A model generated the notes under the pieces. That model was not told where the DNA came from, made no database searches, and saw only the letters and a program-made list of their open reading frames with translations. Positions 49,601 to 58,165 of a stretch of 64,000 bases of DNA are shown piece after piece. Origin of the DNA: Variovorax sp. Sphag1AA (lineage in GTDB: Bacteria > Pseudomonadota > Gammaproteobacteria > Burkholderiales > Burkholderiaceae_C); assembly GCF_014192575.1 (NCBI RefSeq), contig NZ_JACHYC010000001.1, positions 1,054,001-1,118,000 of the forward strand. The letters are read 5' to 3'. Positions within the stretch are counted from its first letter, which is position 1; each line of letters begins with the position of its first letter. The position numbers and the translations under genes were made by a program.

Positions 49601-51990
49601 TCGCGCTGAAGTCGCGGGTGATCTATGTCTACGCGATGTTCGTGCATCACTGGAGCAACCACTGGTCGACGATGACGCCATGGTTTCGGCGCGGGATCGA
49701 AGCGGGCTATCAATCGGGCGACCTGCTCTACCTCGCCTACAGCGCGCAGGACTGCATCATCTGGGACCCGAAGCTCGATCTCGACACCGCGGCGCAGGAG
49801 CACGCGGACTTCCTGACGATCGTGCGCGACTGCGAGTACCAGGACTCGCTCGACTCGGGAACGCTCTTTCTCCAGATGCAGCGCAACTTCCTCGGCCAGA
49901 CCGACGGCTTGTGCTCGATGAACGATGCGACCTTCGACGAAGCGCGTTGCCTCGAAGGCATGCTGCAGCGCCGCTTCATGACGGGCGTGGCCAACTACCA
50001 CATCTACAAGGCCGAGATCTTCTGGTTCTACGGCGAGCACCAGCAGGCACTGGCCCACGTGCGCGAGCAGGACAAGCTGATCGCCTCCGCGATGTCGCTG
50101 CCGCAACTCGCGCGCTTCTACATCGTCGCTTTCCTCACGCTCGCTGCCTGCCTGCCGGGCATGACCCCCGACGAACAGGCCGCGACCCGGGCGCGAATGC
50201 GTGCCGATCTTCGGCGGATGACACGCTGGGCAAGCCACTGTGCCGCGAACTTCCTGCATCTTCAATGGTTGATGCAAGCGGAACTCGCGCGTCTCGACGG
50301 TCGCGTCGAAGCCGCTCTGGAGGCCTACGAAACGGCAATGGCCACCGCGCACGAATCGGGCTTTCGCCGCGACGAGGCGATGGCGAACGAACTCGCGGGT
50401 CGTCACCTGCTGGCCGCAGGCCGTCGCAAGGCCGCCGAGGGCTATCTGCGCGCTGCGCGCAATCTCTATGAAGGCTGGGGGGCGCGGCGCAAGGTCGCGC
50501 ACATGGAGGAAGAGTTTCCGGTCCTGCGGCTCGCAAGCGCTGCGCGGCCGCGCGGTGAGGCATCGAAGTCCGCGGCGCCCGATTTCGACTCGGCCTCGCT
50601 CGACCTGGCCTCCGTGATGAAGGCCTCGCAGGCGATCGCGAGCGAGATCGCGCTGGACCAGCTCTGGACCGCGACGATGCGGATCATGCTGGAGAACGCC
50701 GGCGCGCAGCGCGGCTGCTTCGTGGTGCGCGAAGAGGGGCAACTCGTGATCGAAGGTCTCTGCGAGGCCGGGCACGAAGCCAGTGCACCGTCGCGTTCCA
50801 TTCCCTTCGACGGCAACGAGGGCGCGCTTGCCCTGCCGATTTCCATCGTCTACCACGTGCTGCACACGGAAAGCCCTGTCGTGCTGCACGACGCGGCGCG
50901 CGCGGGCCGCTTCTCGCGCGACGGCTATTTGCAGGCGCACCAGCCGCAATCGGTGCTGTGCATTCCGCTGCGGCAGCGCGGCCGGTGCGAAGGCGTGATC
51001 TACATGGAGAACAGCCTGACGGCCGGCATCTTCACCGACGAGCGCATCGAAGTGATCCAGCTGCTCGCGGCCCAGGTGGCCATCTCCATCGAGAACGCAC
51101 GGCTCTATCAGCAGCAGCAACGCCTGATCGATGCGCAGCGCCGCTTCGTGCCCAGCCAGTTCCTCGAAAGCCTGGACCGCCGCGACATCGCGCGCGTGAA
51201 CCTCGGCGAGAACGTGGCCAAGACCATGAGCGTGCTCTTCGCGGATCTGCGCGACTTCACGCCGCTGTCAGAGCGGCTCGACCCGCGCAGCACGATCGAC
51301 CTGTTGAACCGCTACTTCGGCGGCATGGAGGTTCAGATCACACAGGGAGGCGGCTTCATCGACTCCTTCGCCGGCGATGAGATCAAGGTGCTCTTCGATA
51401 CCGAGCCCGACGCCGCCGTGCGCACCGGCATTGCGATGTGTCGCGCCCTCGAGGTCTTCAACGAACGCGCAATCGCGCGTGGCCAGCCGACACTGGCCGC
51501 AGGCATCGGCGTCAACACCGGGCCCCTGCTGCTGGGCACCGTCGGGGGCGACGACCGCATCCAGTGCACCGTGATCGGAGACCCGGTCAATCTTGCCTCG
51601 CGGATCGAACAGCTCACCAAGGTCTACCTTGCACGCTTCCTGATCGGCGAGGCAACCTATCAGGCCCTGCGTGACCCCGACGCATTCGAATTGCGGCGCG
51701 TCGATCGCGTTGCGGTGAAGGGCAAGAACATCGCCGTGGATGTCTACGAGGTCATCGATGCCGAATCACCCGAGCGGCGCGAAGCCAAACTGGCAACGCG
51801 CAAGCGCCTCGAATCAGCGATGACGCTGTACTTCGAGGGCGAGTTCGAAGCCGCGCTCGGCCTGTTCGAAGAAGCCGGCGCAGCGGATCCGCACGATGCG
51901 GTTCCACAGATCTTCATCGAGCGCTGCACGCGCTACATGCGCGAACCCGTCAAGGAGTGGGAAGGCTTCGAGCGCCTGCTCCACAAGTGA
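46651..51990 (+). CDS. pseudokinase-AAA ATPase-GAF-class III nucleotide cyclase fusion
   Basis: 1779-residue cytoplasmic signalling protein. Order: Ser/Thr-kinase-like domain (1-280), STAND/AAA ATPase (about 300-650; Walker A GHSGVGKS 331-338, Walker B LVIFLDDLQFSD), a long TPR-like helical part (about 750-1290), GAF (about 1315-1487), class III cyclase (about 1520-1720), and a short TPR tail. In the kinase the catalytic Asp is Asn132 (HKNIEPHS), DFG is DFS (150-152) and the Gly loop is absent, though K36 remains. The cyclase keeps metal Asp1532 and Asp1576 and N1647/R1651; the Lys usual before Phe1573 is Ser. GTG start; no ATG in frame. It probably makes a cyclic nucleotide under ATPase/GAF control. 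Confidence 0.88.
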   Translation: MVTISGYRIGERIHQSQRRAIYRAVRIADGHPVVIKTLDAEYPGRQEVAELRHEYSLLQRLQSIESVVRVHALEAWGNGNVALVLEPFGHSLADEAAAQGEIGLTLESLFRIAIALAEALARVHELDVVHKNIEPHSILVDDAAEVRLIDFSIASELSLERQNDALSRRLEGALRYMSPEQTGRMNRLLDYRSDFYSLGITLFELLTGQLPFHARTVLEWVHSHIGKAPPSPSDLKPAIPQPVSAIVLKLMAKNAEDRYQSSYGLIEDLGRCQRELAQTGSISPFPLGHRDVSRKFNIPQRLYGREHEQAALLALFERVAAGATEFCMVSGHSGVGKSALVNEIAKPLVRREGYLIQGKFDQFQRSTPYSAVALAFRSLARQLMAESPERRAALGEKLVAAVAPNGRLLIELIPELEEIMGAQPPVPELPPNEQQNRLQIAFLNFVRALASEQPLVIFLDDLQFSDASTLNLLRWLATARDLRHLLLIGAYRSNEVDVGHPLRLALNEIQESRAIHELALLPLALPAVEQLVADALHADVAACRPLAELLHERAQGNPFFLTALLRALEQARAIAFAPESGRWRWDMEAVRNSGLGSDVVDFVLANLRKLPAATQRVLELASCIGDTFDLRTLSIIHEHSMAHTAGDLLPAMQRHLVVPLNEDYKLVGSGDEAATTGLNPSYRFQHDRVQQAAYALIAADRKESVHLSIGRLIQRHATPAEREQRLIEIVGHLNECHGLIDDPAERKALARMNLEAGVRALHSSAYESALGYLGHGLALLPQDAWTTDIDLKMALAVEYQQCAYLTANHSEAESWIEQMLDHARSNLEKAEILAMRTRQYATIGKMTESIRAATTGLALLGMRITDDPDRAAIGREIAAVRRNLGGRRIADLIDAPAMSDPVQQIAIRLLMEIFPAAFLSGSGNLFPFLVLRAVNISLRHGNSSESAFAYAAYGMLLCGALDDAPLGYEYGQLAVAMNDRSDDIALKSRVIYVYAMFVHHWSNHWSTMTPWFRRGIEAGYQSGDLLYLAYSAQDCIIWDPKLDLDTAAQEHADFLTIVRDCEYQDSLDSGTLFLQMQRNFLGQTDGLCSMNDATFDEARCLEGMLQRRFMTGVANYHIYKAEIFWFYGEHQQALAHVREQDKLIASAMSLPQLARFYIVAFLTLAACLPGMTPDEQAATRARMRADLRRMTRWASHCAANFLHLQWLMQAELARLDGRVEAALEAYETAMATAHESGFRRDEAMANELAGRHLLAAGRRKAAEGYLRAARNLYEGWGARRKVAHMEEEFPVLRLASAARPRGEASKSAAPDFDSASLDLASVMKASQAIASEIALDQLWTATMRIMLENAGAQRGCFVVREEGQLVIEGLCEAGHEASAPSRSIPFDGNEGALALPISIVYHVLHTESPVVLHDAARAGRFSRDGYLQAHQPQSVLCIPLRQRGRCEGVIYMENSLTAGIFTDERIEVIQLLAAQVAISIENARLYQQQQRLIDAQRRFVPSQFLESLDRRDIARVNLGENVAKTMSVLFADLRDFTPLSERLDPRSTIDLLNRYFGGMEVQITQGGGFIDSFAGDEIKVLFDTEPDAAVRTGIAMCRALEVFNERAIARGQPTLAAGIGVNTGPLLLGTVGGDDRIQCTVIGDPVNLASRIEQLTKVYLARFLIGEATYQALRDPDAFELRRVDRVAVKGKNIAVDVYEVIDAESPERREAKLATRKRLESAMTLYFEGEFEAALGLFEEAGAADPHDAVPQIFIERCTRYMREPVKEWEGFERLLHK

Positions 51991-52010
51991 CGTGATGCTG
52001 CCGGCGGCGC

Positions 52011-53333
52011 TCAGGCGCAGCCGAAGCAGGGCGAGAAGTCCGGGCCGCCCTTGCTCTGGCAGCGCTCCAGTGCCTGTTCGTAGGTGTAGGTCGGCGAGAT
52101 CGTCTTCGGGTTGAAGCAAAGGTCCATCTGCGCAAGTGCGCAGATGGTCAGCCGATCCTTGTCGCTGGCCGGGACGGGCCCCTTGTTCGGGTCGACCGGA
52201 TCGGGGCCGAACCAGCGCTGGGAGGCCGTGCGAATCGCCTCGCCGGGATCGACCTCCTCGCCGCGCGCTGCTGCATCGGCGCAAAGGCCCAGGAAGCTCG
52301 CGGCCGAGAGGTCTTGCGCCTCGTACATGCGGATGTCCGGAATCTTGCCCGGAGTGCTGGTGCATTGGCCCGTCACGCCGGCAGCGATCATGTGGTTCGC
52401 AATCAGGTAAGGCGTCCTTTTCGGGCTGTCGGGCAACACGCGAATGAAGCCCGCCTGCAGCACATTGACGGTCGGCGAACCATTGGCGTCCTTCGGCAGA
52501 TGGTCCTTGTAGCGCGTGCGAAACCAGCCGGGCGCCTGCGGGTCGTAGAGCGGCGATCCGCACACCAGCAGCGGCAGGGTCAGCGGGTTCTCTGCATTCG
52601 ACGGCGGGTTGAGCATCAGCTCCAGCATCGACCGCACATAGGTCAGGCCGCGCGAATCGTCGTCGAAGAACATCGAGGTGAGGTTGATCGGGAAATAGTC
52701 GTTGGGGTATTCGCTCTCGCCGGAACCCGGCGCAGCGATCGGATTGACGTCGAGGATCGCGTGATAGCGCTCCGGCGAACCGATGCCCGCGCACTGGAGG
52801 ATCTGCGCCCAGCGCCGCAGCGTCATGTTGTTGAGGTAGTTCGCGGTCCGGTAGGCAATGATCGGCGGGTAGTGCATCAACGTGACCGCTCGGTGATTGG
52901 CGATCGGCATGCCGACCGGCAGGCACGGCAGCCATTCCGAAGGGCCGTCGCTGCGATTCACCGGAAAGCCGGCCATCGGGTTCCACGCCGGTGTCTCGCG
53001 GCAGGCGTCGCAGCCGTCGAGCGCGAGGCCTGAATGCTTCGCGTCGAGCATCGCCACGTGCATCGCCGCGAAGTGCTCCGCCTGTTGGGCAAAGGCCGGC
53101 AGTGCGCGAAAGCCCACCATGTAGCCCGTCGCGCCCGCGCCCTTGGTCACGGTGAGCGATCCGGGTTCGATCTGGATCCCGTCTTCGTCCAGCGAGGTCT
53201 TCGTGAAGTGCGCGATGACGTCCTCGTAGGTCTCGAGCTTCAGCTTTGCGCGCGTCGCGGGGTCGAGCAACGCAGGATCGGGATAGAGCCGTTCCTGATA
53301 GTCGCGAGAACCGGGCAAGGGGTACAGGATCAA
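52011..53333 (-). CDS. unidentified Cys-rich protein, TTG start
   Basis: 440-residue protein not recognised as any family. It starts at TTG 53333: GGAGGAG lies about nine bases before it and no ATG or GTG in frame fits (MILYPLPGSRDYQERLYPDP). It has about a dozen Cys, clustered late (TICALAQMDLC, ERCQSKGGPDFSPCFGC), plus GLALDGCDACRETPAWNP near residue 130. Other traits: YPNDYFPINLTSMFFDDDSR, many Pro and aromatic residues, no signal peptide, no membrane helix. It could bind metal or form disulfides. Convergent with the signalling gene, divergent from the chitosanase-like gene. Confidence 0.6.
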   Translation of the reverse strand: MILYPLPGSRDYQERLYPDPALLDPATRAKLKLETYEDVIAHFTKTSLDEDGIQIEPGSLTVTKGAGATGYMVGFRALPAFAQQAEHFAAMHVAMLDAKHSGLALDGCDACRETPAWNPMAGFPVNRSDGPSEWLPCLPVGMPIANHRAVTLMHYPPIIAYRTANYLNNMTLRRWAQILQCAGIGSPERYHAILDVNPIAAPGSGESEYPNDYFPINLTSMFFDDDSRGLTYVRSMLELMLNPPSNAENPLTLPLLVCGSPLYDPQAPGWFRTRYKDHLPKDANGSPTVNVLQAGFIRVLPDSPKRTPYLIANHMIAAGVTGQCTSTPGKIPDIRMYEAQDLSAASFLGLCADAAARGEEVDPGEAIRTASQRWFGPDPVDPNKGPVPASDKDRLTICALAQMDLCFNPKTISPTYTYEQALERCQSKGGPDFSPCFGCA

Positions 53334-53497
53334 GATGCGATCTCCTCCGGGCCATGCTGGCGAATGGCCGCGAGCGTAGCGGCATCGCCTGCGCCTGTAC
53401 AGCACCTCACGAACGGCCATCCACTGAATGGCGGATGGCACCCGCCATGCCTTTCTGCTGCAATCGCCAGCCGATACGGGTAGCCGGAGGAAACGCA

Positions 53498-54457
53498 ATG
53501 GCCACTGTCCCAGCCGCGGGCGCACCGCTCACCTCGACCCAGATCCGGAGCGCACAGGCGATCGTGAACCTGTTCGAGACGGGTTCGGTGCTTGGCGACT
53601 ACAGCCAGGTGACCCTGATCCCGGGCGACACGGGGCACCTGACCTACGGTCGCTCGCAGACCACGCTGGGCTCCGGCAACCTCGCGACGCTGCTGCAGCG
53701 CTACTGCGCGAACCTCGGCGCGCGCTTCGGTGCACGGCTTTCGACGTCGCTGCCGCGCTTCGCGCAACGCGACCTCACGCTCGACAAGGACACCAAGCTC
53801 CACAACGTCCTGCGCGCCTGCGCCGACGATCCGGTGATGCGCGAGACGCAGGATGCCTTCTTCGACGACACCTACTGGCGGCCTGCACTGGCCACTGCAG
53901 GCAGGCTCGGCATCGTCTCGCCGCTGGGCGTTGCGGTGGTCTACGACAGCGCGGTGCACGGCTCGTGGGCACTGATTCGCGACCGCACGATCGCCGCCGT
54001 CGGGCAACCAAGCACAGCAGGCGAGCAAGCCTGGATCAAGGCCTACGTCGCGGCCCGACGCAACTGGATGGCCACCCACAAGCGCGCCGACATCCGTGCG
54101 ACCGTGTACCGGATGGATGCCTTCCAGCGCCTCATCGACCAAGGCTTCTGGGGGCTGGAACTGCCGCTGGTCGTGCGCGGGCAAGAGATCTCGACGGTCA
54201 CGCTGTCGGCCATGCCCCCGGGCTGCTACGACGGGCCGCCAGCCGGATCGCGCTTGCTCGCGGTGCAGGCCCCGCTGGCGCGCGGACTCGATGTCCGGCT
54301 GCTGCAACTGGGGCTTTCCGATCTCGGCGCTGACATCAAGGCCGACGGCGTCTTCGGGCAGGCGTCATTCCGCGGCGTCAAGGACTACCAGGCCCAGCAC
54401 GGGCTGCCCGCCACCGGCGTGGCCGACATCGCGCTGATCGCGAAGATCGTGGGCTGA
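53498..54457 (+). CDS. GH46 chitosanase-like protein with peptidoglycan-binding domain
   Basis: 319-residue protein. Residues 15-60 match family 46 glycosidases: IVNLFETGSVLGDYSQVTL with Glu27 as likely acid, and PGDTGHLTYGRSQTT with Asp44 as likely base, a spacing close to the E22/D40 pair of Streptomyces chitosanase. A C-terminal domain (about 245-319) with RGLDVRLLQLGLSDLG and ADGVFGQASFRGVKDYQ is a peptidoglycan-binding fold. No signal peptide is visible, so export, if any, is non-classical. CGGAGGAAACGCA ribosome site is strong. It could cut chitosan or cell-wall glycan. Confidence 0.8.
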   Translation: MATVPAAGAPLTSTQIRSAQAIVNLFETGSVLGDYSQVTLIPGDTGHLTYGRSQTTLGSGNLATLLQRYCANLGARFGARLSTSLPRFAQRDLTLDKDTKLHNVLRACADDPVMRETQDAFFDDTYWRPALATAGRLGIVSPLGVAVVYDSAVHGSWALIRDRTIAAVGQPSTAGEQAWIKAYVAARRNWMATHKRADIRATVYRMDAFQRLIDQGFWGLELPLVVRGQEISTVTLSAMPPGCYDGPPAGSRLLAVQAPLARGLDVRLLQLGLSDLGADIKADGVFGQASFRGVKDYQAQHGLPATGVADIALIAKIVG

Positions 54458-54477
54458 AGGTGGGCTGACGGCAGCGC

Positions 54478-55038
54478 CTATTTCGCGCCGCCGTTGCGCG
54501 GCAGCGCCCGGACCGCGTCGAGCATCTTCTCGACGTGCTTGTCGGGATTGAGGCTCTCGTATTGCGCCGCCACCGTGCCGTCGGGCGCAATCACGTACGA
54601 CACGCGCGTCGCGTAGTCGGGCCGCGTCTGCATGATCGCGTCGAACGACTTGCTGATCGCCTTGTTCGCATCGGAGGCCACCGGGAACTTGCCCTGGCAA
54701 GCCTGGCTGGAGAACTTGGCCAGCGTATCCATGTCATCCGTCGACACGCCGATCACGGTCGCGCCCAGCGCCGCGAACTGGTCGATCGCTTCCGCGAAGG
54801 CGTGCGCTTCGAGCGAGCAGCCCTGCGTGAAAGCCGCCGGGAAAAAATACACTACGACCGGCCCACGGGCCAGCGCTGCAGAAAGCGAATAGGTGAAAGG
54901 CTTGCCGCCCAAAGCGGCCGGCGCACTGAAAGCCGGGGCGCGCTGACCCACATCGAGTGCCGCGCCGGCTGGCGCGGCAGCACCCACCACCAACGCCATG
55001 ACCGCCGACGCCATCAACCTGCCTGCGAAAGTCTTCAT
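54478..55038 (-). CDS. periplasmic peroxiredoxin (AhpC/TSA, BCP-like)
   Basis: 186-residue exported thioredoxin-fold protein. Signal peptide ends near PAGAALD. FFPAAFTQGCSLEAHAF carries the peroxidatic Cys in the TxxC context; a second Cys in SSQACQGKF may resolve it. GATVIGVSTDDMDTLAKF and YVIAPDGTVAAQYESLNPDKH are standard. It reduces peroxides in the periplasm with an unknown thiol donor. Only 21 bases separate its ATG from that of the divergent phospholipase-D gene, so each gene's promoter must overlap the other's 5' end. Confidence 0.88.
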   Translation of the reverse strand: MKTFAGRLMASAVMALVVGAAAPAGAALDVGQRAPAFSAPAALGGKPFTYSLSAALARGPVVVYFFPAAFTQGCSLEAHAFAEAIDQFAALGATVIGVSTDDMDTLAKFSSQACQGKFPVASDANKAISKSFDAIMQTRPDYATRVSYVIAPDGTVAAQYESLNPDKHVEKMLDAVRALPRNGGAK

Positions 55039-55059
55039 GTCTTCATTCCTGCCGGATCA

Positions 55060-56646
55060 ATGAGCCGCATGGTATTCCAGGCGATCCTGTTGGGCCGGGT
55101 CCTGCGCACTGCCCTGCTGCTCGTCGCGGTCTTGCTGACGGCCTGCGGCAGCCTTCCGACCATCAAGCAGATGGCGCCCACCACAGCGCCGCCGATCGAT
55201 CCGCAGACACCGCTCGCGAAGATCGTCGCAGCCTCGACGCCGCCGGGCGAACACTCCGGCTTCCGCCTGATGCCGCTGGGCGAATACTCGCTGCAGGCGC
55301 GCATCGATCTCGCCGAGCGCGCCCAGCGCACGCTCGACGTGCAGTACTACGTGATCGCGAACGACGGCGCCGGCTGGCTGCTGCTGCGGGCGCTCAAGCA
55401 GGCCGCGGAACGGGGCGTTCGCGTGCGGCTGCTGGTCGACGACCTTTACACGGCGAACACCGAGCACCTGCTGCTGGCGCTCAACAACATCCCGAACGCG
55501 GAGGTGCGCCTTTTCAATCCCTTCTGCTGCGCGCGTGGCAGTCTTCCGGGGCGCTTCGCGGCTTCGGCCTTCGACATCGAACGGCTCAACCACCGCATGC
55601 ACAACAAGCTGTTCATCGCCGACGGTGTGATGGCGGTCGCGGGCGGGCGAAACATCGCCGACGAGTACTTCACGCTCAACACCTCGCAGAACTTCGTCGA
55701 CATGGATGCGCTGGTGGTCGGCAAGGTGGTCGAGCAGCTGTCCGGCATCTTCGACGACTACTGGAACAGCGAGGAGGTCTACCCGGTCACGGCGGTCGTC
55801 CAGCCTGACCGGGACCGCACGGAGCAGGTTGCATGGTTCACGCGGGAAGTCGACATGGACTCGCGCGCGCGAAAGCTCGCGCTGCCGCCCAGCGACGTGC
55901 TCGGCTACGGACCGGTCGGCGAAGAGCTCGACGCGGGCAGGCTCGGCCTGCTCTGGGGCACCGCCAACGCGGTGGCCGACCCGCCGGCCAAGCTGCGCTT
56001 CATGTCGCCCGAAGGCGCCTACGCGGCCAGCGTGACGAGCCGCTTCTGGGCCCGGCTGCTCGAAGCCGAGAGCGAGATCGTCCTGACCACGCCCTACCTC
56101 GTGCCGGGCGATCGCGGCATGAGCGCCATCTCGGAACTGCGCCAGCGCGGCGTGAATGTCACGCTGGTCACCAACTCGCTCGCGGCCCAGGACGAACCGC
56201 TGGTGCACACCGGCTATGCGCGTTATCGCGTACCGATGTTGAAGGAAGGCGTGGACCTCTACGAACTCAGCCCTGCGCGCACCCGCAGCGGGCGGCTCGG
56301 CATGTTCGGCAATTCGCTGGGCCGGCTGCACGCGAAGACCGCGGTCGTCGACCAGCGGCGGATGTTCATCGGTTCGGTCAATCTCGATCCGCGCTCGGCG
56401 ACGCAGAACACGGAGCTCGGCATCATGGTCGACAGCCCGCAGCTCGCGCGGGAGATGCTCCGCATCATCAAGATCAGCCGACTCGAAAGCGCCTACCGGG
56501 TGCGTCTGGCCGCGGACGGTAGCCTCGAATGGCTGGCGGTGGATGGCGAAAAGGAAGTCATCCTGCACACCGAGCCCGAATCGACCTGGTTCCAGCGCCT
56601 CTACAAGGACATCGTGGGTCCGCTGGTGCCGGAGGATCTGCTTTAA
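55060..56646 (+). CDS. phospholipase D/cardiolipin-synthase-like lipoprotein
   Basis: 528-residue paralogue of the protein at 39441. Lipobox LLTACGSLP (Cys near 28), then LDVQYYVIANDGAGWLL, LLVDDLYTANTEHLL, and two HKD motifs: MHNKLFIADGVMAVAGGRNIADEYF and RLHAKTAVVDQRRMFIGSVNLDPRS. Both catalytic His/Lys/Asp sets are intact. ClsC-type enzymes make cardiolipin from phosphatidylglycerol and a second lipid; the partner (YmdB-like) is not here. ATG 55060 is used; an in-frame ATG three codons later is possible. The transcript ends at the terminator at 56731. Confidence 0.9.
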   Translation: MSRMVFQAILLGRVLRTALLLVAVLLTACGSLPTIKQMAPTTAPPIDPQTPLAKIVAASTPPGEHSGFRLMPLGEYSLQARIDLAERAQRTLDVQYYVIANDGAGWLLLRALKQAAERGVRVRLLVDDLYTANTEHLLLALNNIPNAEVRLFNPFCCARGSLPGRFAASAFDIERLNHRMHNKLFIADGVMAVAGGRNIADEYFTLNTSQNFVDMDALVVGKVVEQLSGIFDDYWNSEEVYPVTAVVQPDRDRTEQVAWFTREVDMDSRARKLALPPSDVLGYGPVGEELDAGRLGLLWGTANAVADPPAKLRFMSPEGAYAASVTSRFWARLLEAESEIVLTTPYLVPGDRGMSAISELRQRGVNVTLVTNSLAAQDEPLVHTGYARYRVPMLKEGVDLYELSPARTRSGRLGMFGNSLGRLHAKTAVVDQRRMFIGSVNLDPRSATQNTELGIMVDSPQLAREMLRIIKISRLESAYRVRLAADGSLEWLAVDGEKEVILHTEPESTWFQRLYKDIVGPLVPEDLL

Positions 56647-56730
56647 GACCGGATTGTTTCGCTTTCATGGACACCCCTTCACTGGAGCGCAAAAACTGCC
56701 GGGGTCGTATAAATCGAGAATCGCCAGACC

Positions 56731-56755
56731 GGCCTCCGAAAGGAGGCCTTTTCTC
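56731..56755 (+). terminator. rho-independent terminator
   Basis: GGCCTCC-gaaa-GGAGGCC (56731-56748) forms a seven-pair GC stem with a GAAA loop, followed by TTTTCTC. It lies 84 bases after the phospholipase-D stop and ends that transcript. The rest of the gap to 56900 holds only an open frame (56766-56972) of doubtful coding value. Confidence 0.85.
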
Positions 56756-56899
56756 TTCACCAACCATGGCCCTGCTTCGCAGATGCCTGCTCGATGTCCG
56801 CATCCGGCAAGGCGATCCTGATATTTCGCTGCTCGAATGCGGCGTTCTGGCCCGCGACCTCGAAGAACGATCCGGCTTCGCGCTCGACCAGACCGAAGC

Positions 56900-58165
56900 T
56901 CAGGCGCGCCTGAGGAATCCGCTGGCAGGCGCCAGCCATTCGACACCCTCGGCCACCAGCGCAGAGAGCTGATCCGCTTCGCGGAGGAAGAGCAGCTTTT
57001 CCTCCTCCAAAAGCAGGCAGGCCACCGCATCCGGCGCATCCACCGTGCGCAGCACGCGCAAGGTGCATCCTCCGATCGCAAGCCGGTCGCCGAACGACGG
57101 TGCCGGGCCACGAAGCGCGAGCGTCCATCGCACCGGCCCGGGCGCGGACGCCAACAGCACTGCCGCGTGGGCCTCGTCACCTGAACCCGCATCGATCAGC
57201 GCCCATTCGCCGCCTTCACCGCCGACGAAATAGCTGTTGACCAACAAGTCGCCGGTGCGCGCGGTGACCCGCACCACATGGGCTGACAGCCGCATCGCCA
57301 GGCCCGGCGTGAGTTCGTAGCGCCCGTGGCACTGCCCATCGGGGTCGATCAGCGAAATTTCCTCGTAGGCGGGCTCGCCGGGATTCACCGGCCTGCGGCC
57401 GCCCGGACCCTCCGCGATGCGCGGCATCACGAGACGGACCTCGCTCAACCCCCGCGCGTGTTCCATGCAATCCAGCGCAGTGGGGAACGTCGCGAGCTGT
57501 TCCAGGATGCGCCGCTGCACATTCATCAGCCGTAGCCCCCGGGCCGGATCCAGCGCCTCGACAGGCCGGAGCCAGAGGTGCTCGACCGTTTCCCTTCCAT
57601 CGGGGCGCGCGCTTTGCGCGGTCGGCGCGAGTGCCACGAAGAAGCGTGTGTCGAAGCGGCGCGGCATGCCGGGCGGCGTCAGCCAGTGGCTGAAGTACGC
57701 CAGCTGATCGACAGCCAGGCGCCAGCCGTGGCGCTCGCAGAGCCGCAACATGGCATCGCCGCCCTCTTCGACCGTCGCACGGAGCCCGTCGACTTCTGCG
57801 GGCGGCAGGTCATCGAGCGCGACAGGCCGACCGTCGGTGCCCGTGACGAAGAGCAGCCCGGCTTCCTCGAAGCATTCGCGGACCGCGGCAGCGTAGTAGT
57901 CGAGGCCGTTCGCCGGGATCGCGAGCCGCGAGCTCGCGGCCACGTCGTCCACGCCGGCGCAGAGCGCATGCAGCGCGCGATCGTTCGCATCGATCGTGCC
58001 GCCGGGAAAAACGGCGGCACCGCTGTTCTGGTCGGCCTCCTTCTCGGCGCGGCGCAGCATCAGCACCTCCATGCCGGCCGGGCCGTCACGCAGAACGATC
58101 AGGGTGGCGGCGGTGCGCACAGGGCGGACGGGTGCCGCCGCAGGGGAATTCGAGGAAATGGACAT
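56900..58165 (-). CDS. NUDIX hydrolase fused to a degenerate metallo-beta-lactamase domain
   Basis: 421-residue protein. N-terminal NUDIX domain: AAVFPGGTID, then after an insertion the box AVRECFEEAGLLF with R96, E97, E100 and E101 in place. From about residue 280 it follows the metallo-beta-lactamase half found in NUDIX-MBL fusions (GDLLVNSYFVGGEGGEWALIDAGSG), but the THxHxDH segment is absent. 'TPGH' is TVDA, 'LFTGDH' is LFLREAD, and 'APGHGFL' is APASGFL, after which the protein stops. The NUDIX half should be active on a nucleotide or CoA derivative; the second half looks dead. ATG 58165 gives the usual N-terminus; a GTG at 58204 is possible. Confidence 0.85.
   Translation of the reverse strand: MSISSNSPAAAPVRPVRTAATLIVLRDGPAGMEVLMLRRAEKEADQNSGAAVFPGGTIDANDRALHALCAGVDDVAASSRLAIPANGLDYYAAAVRECFEEAGLLFVTGTDGRPVALDDLPPAEVDGLRATVEEGGDAMLRLCERHGWRLAVDQLAYFSHWLTPPGMPRRFDTRFFVALAPTAQSARPDGRETVEHLWLRPVEALDPARGLRLMNVQRRILEQLATFPTALDCMEHARGLSEVRLVMPRIAEGPGGRRPVNPGEPAYEEISLIDPDGQCHGRYELTPGLAMRLSAHVVRVTARTGDLLVNSYFVGGEGGEWALIDAGSGDEAHAAVLLASAPGPVRWTLALRGPAPSFGDRLAIGGCTLRVLRTVDAPDAVACLLLEEEKLLFLREADQLSALVAEGVEWLAPASGFLRRA

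Noticed and set aside
56766..56972. 68-codon plus-strand ORF after the terminator, overlapping the NUDIX gene end
   Set aside because: It reads protein-like (MALLRRCLLDVRIRQGD) but has no ribosome site. The minus strand in another frame looks equally protein-like, so coding cannot be judged; it may be a remnant of the lost NUDIX-MBL tail.
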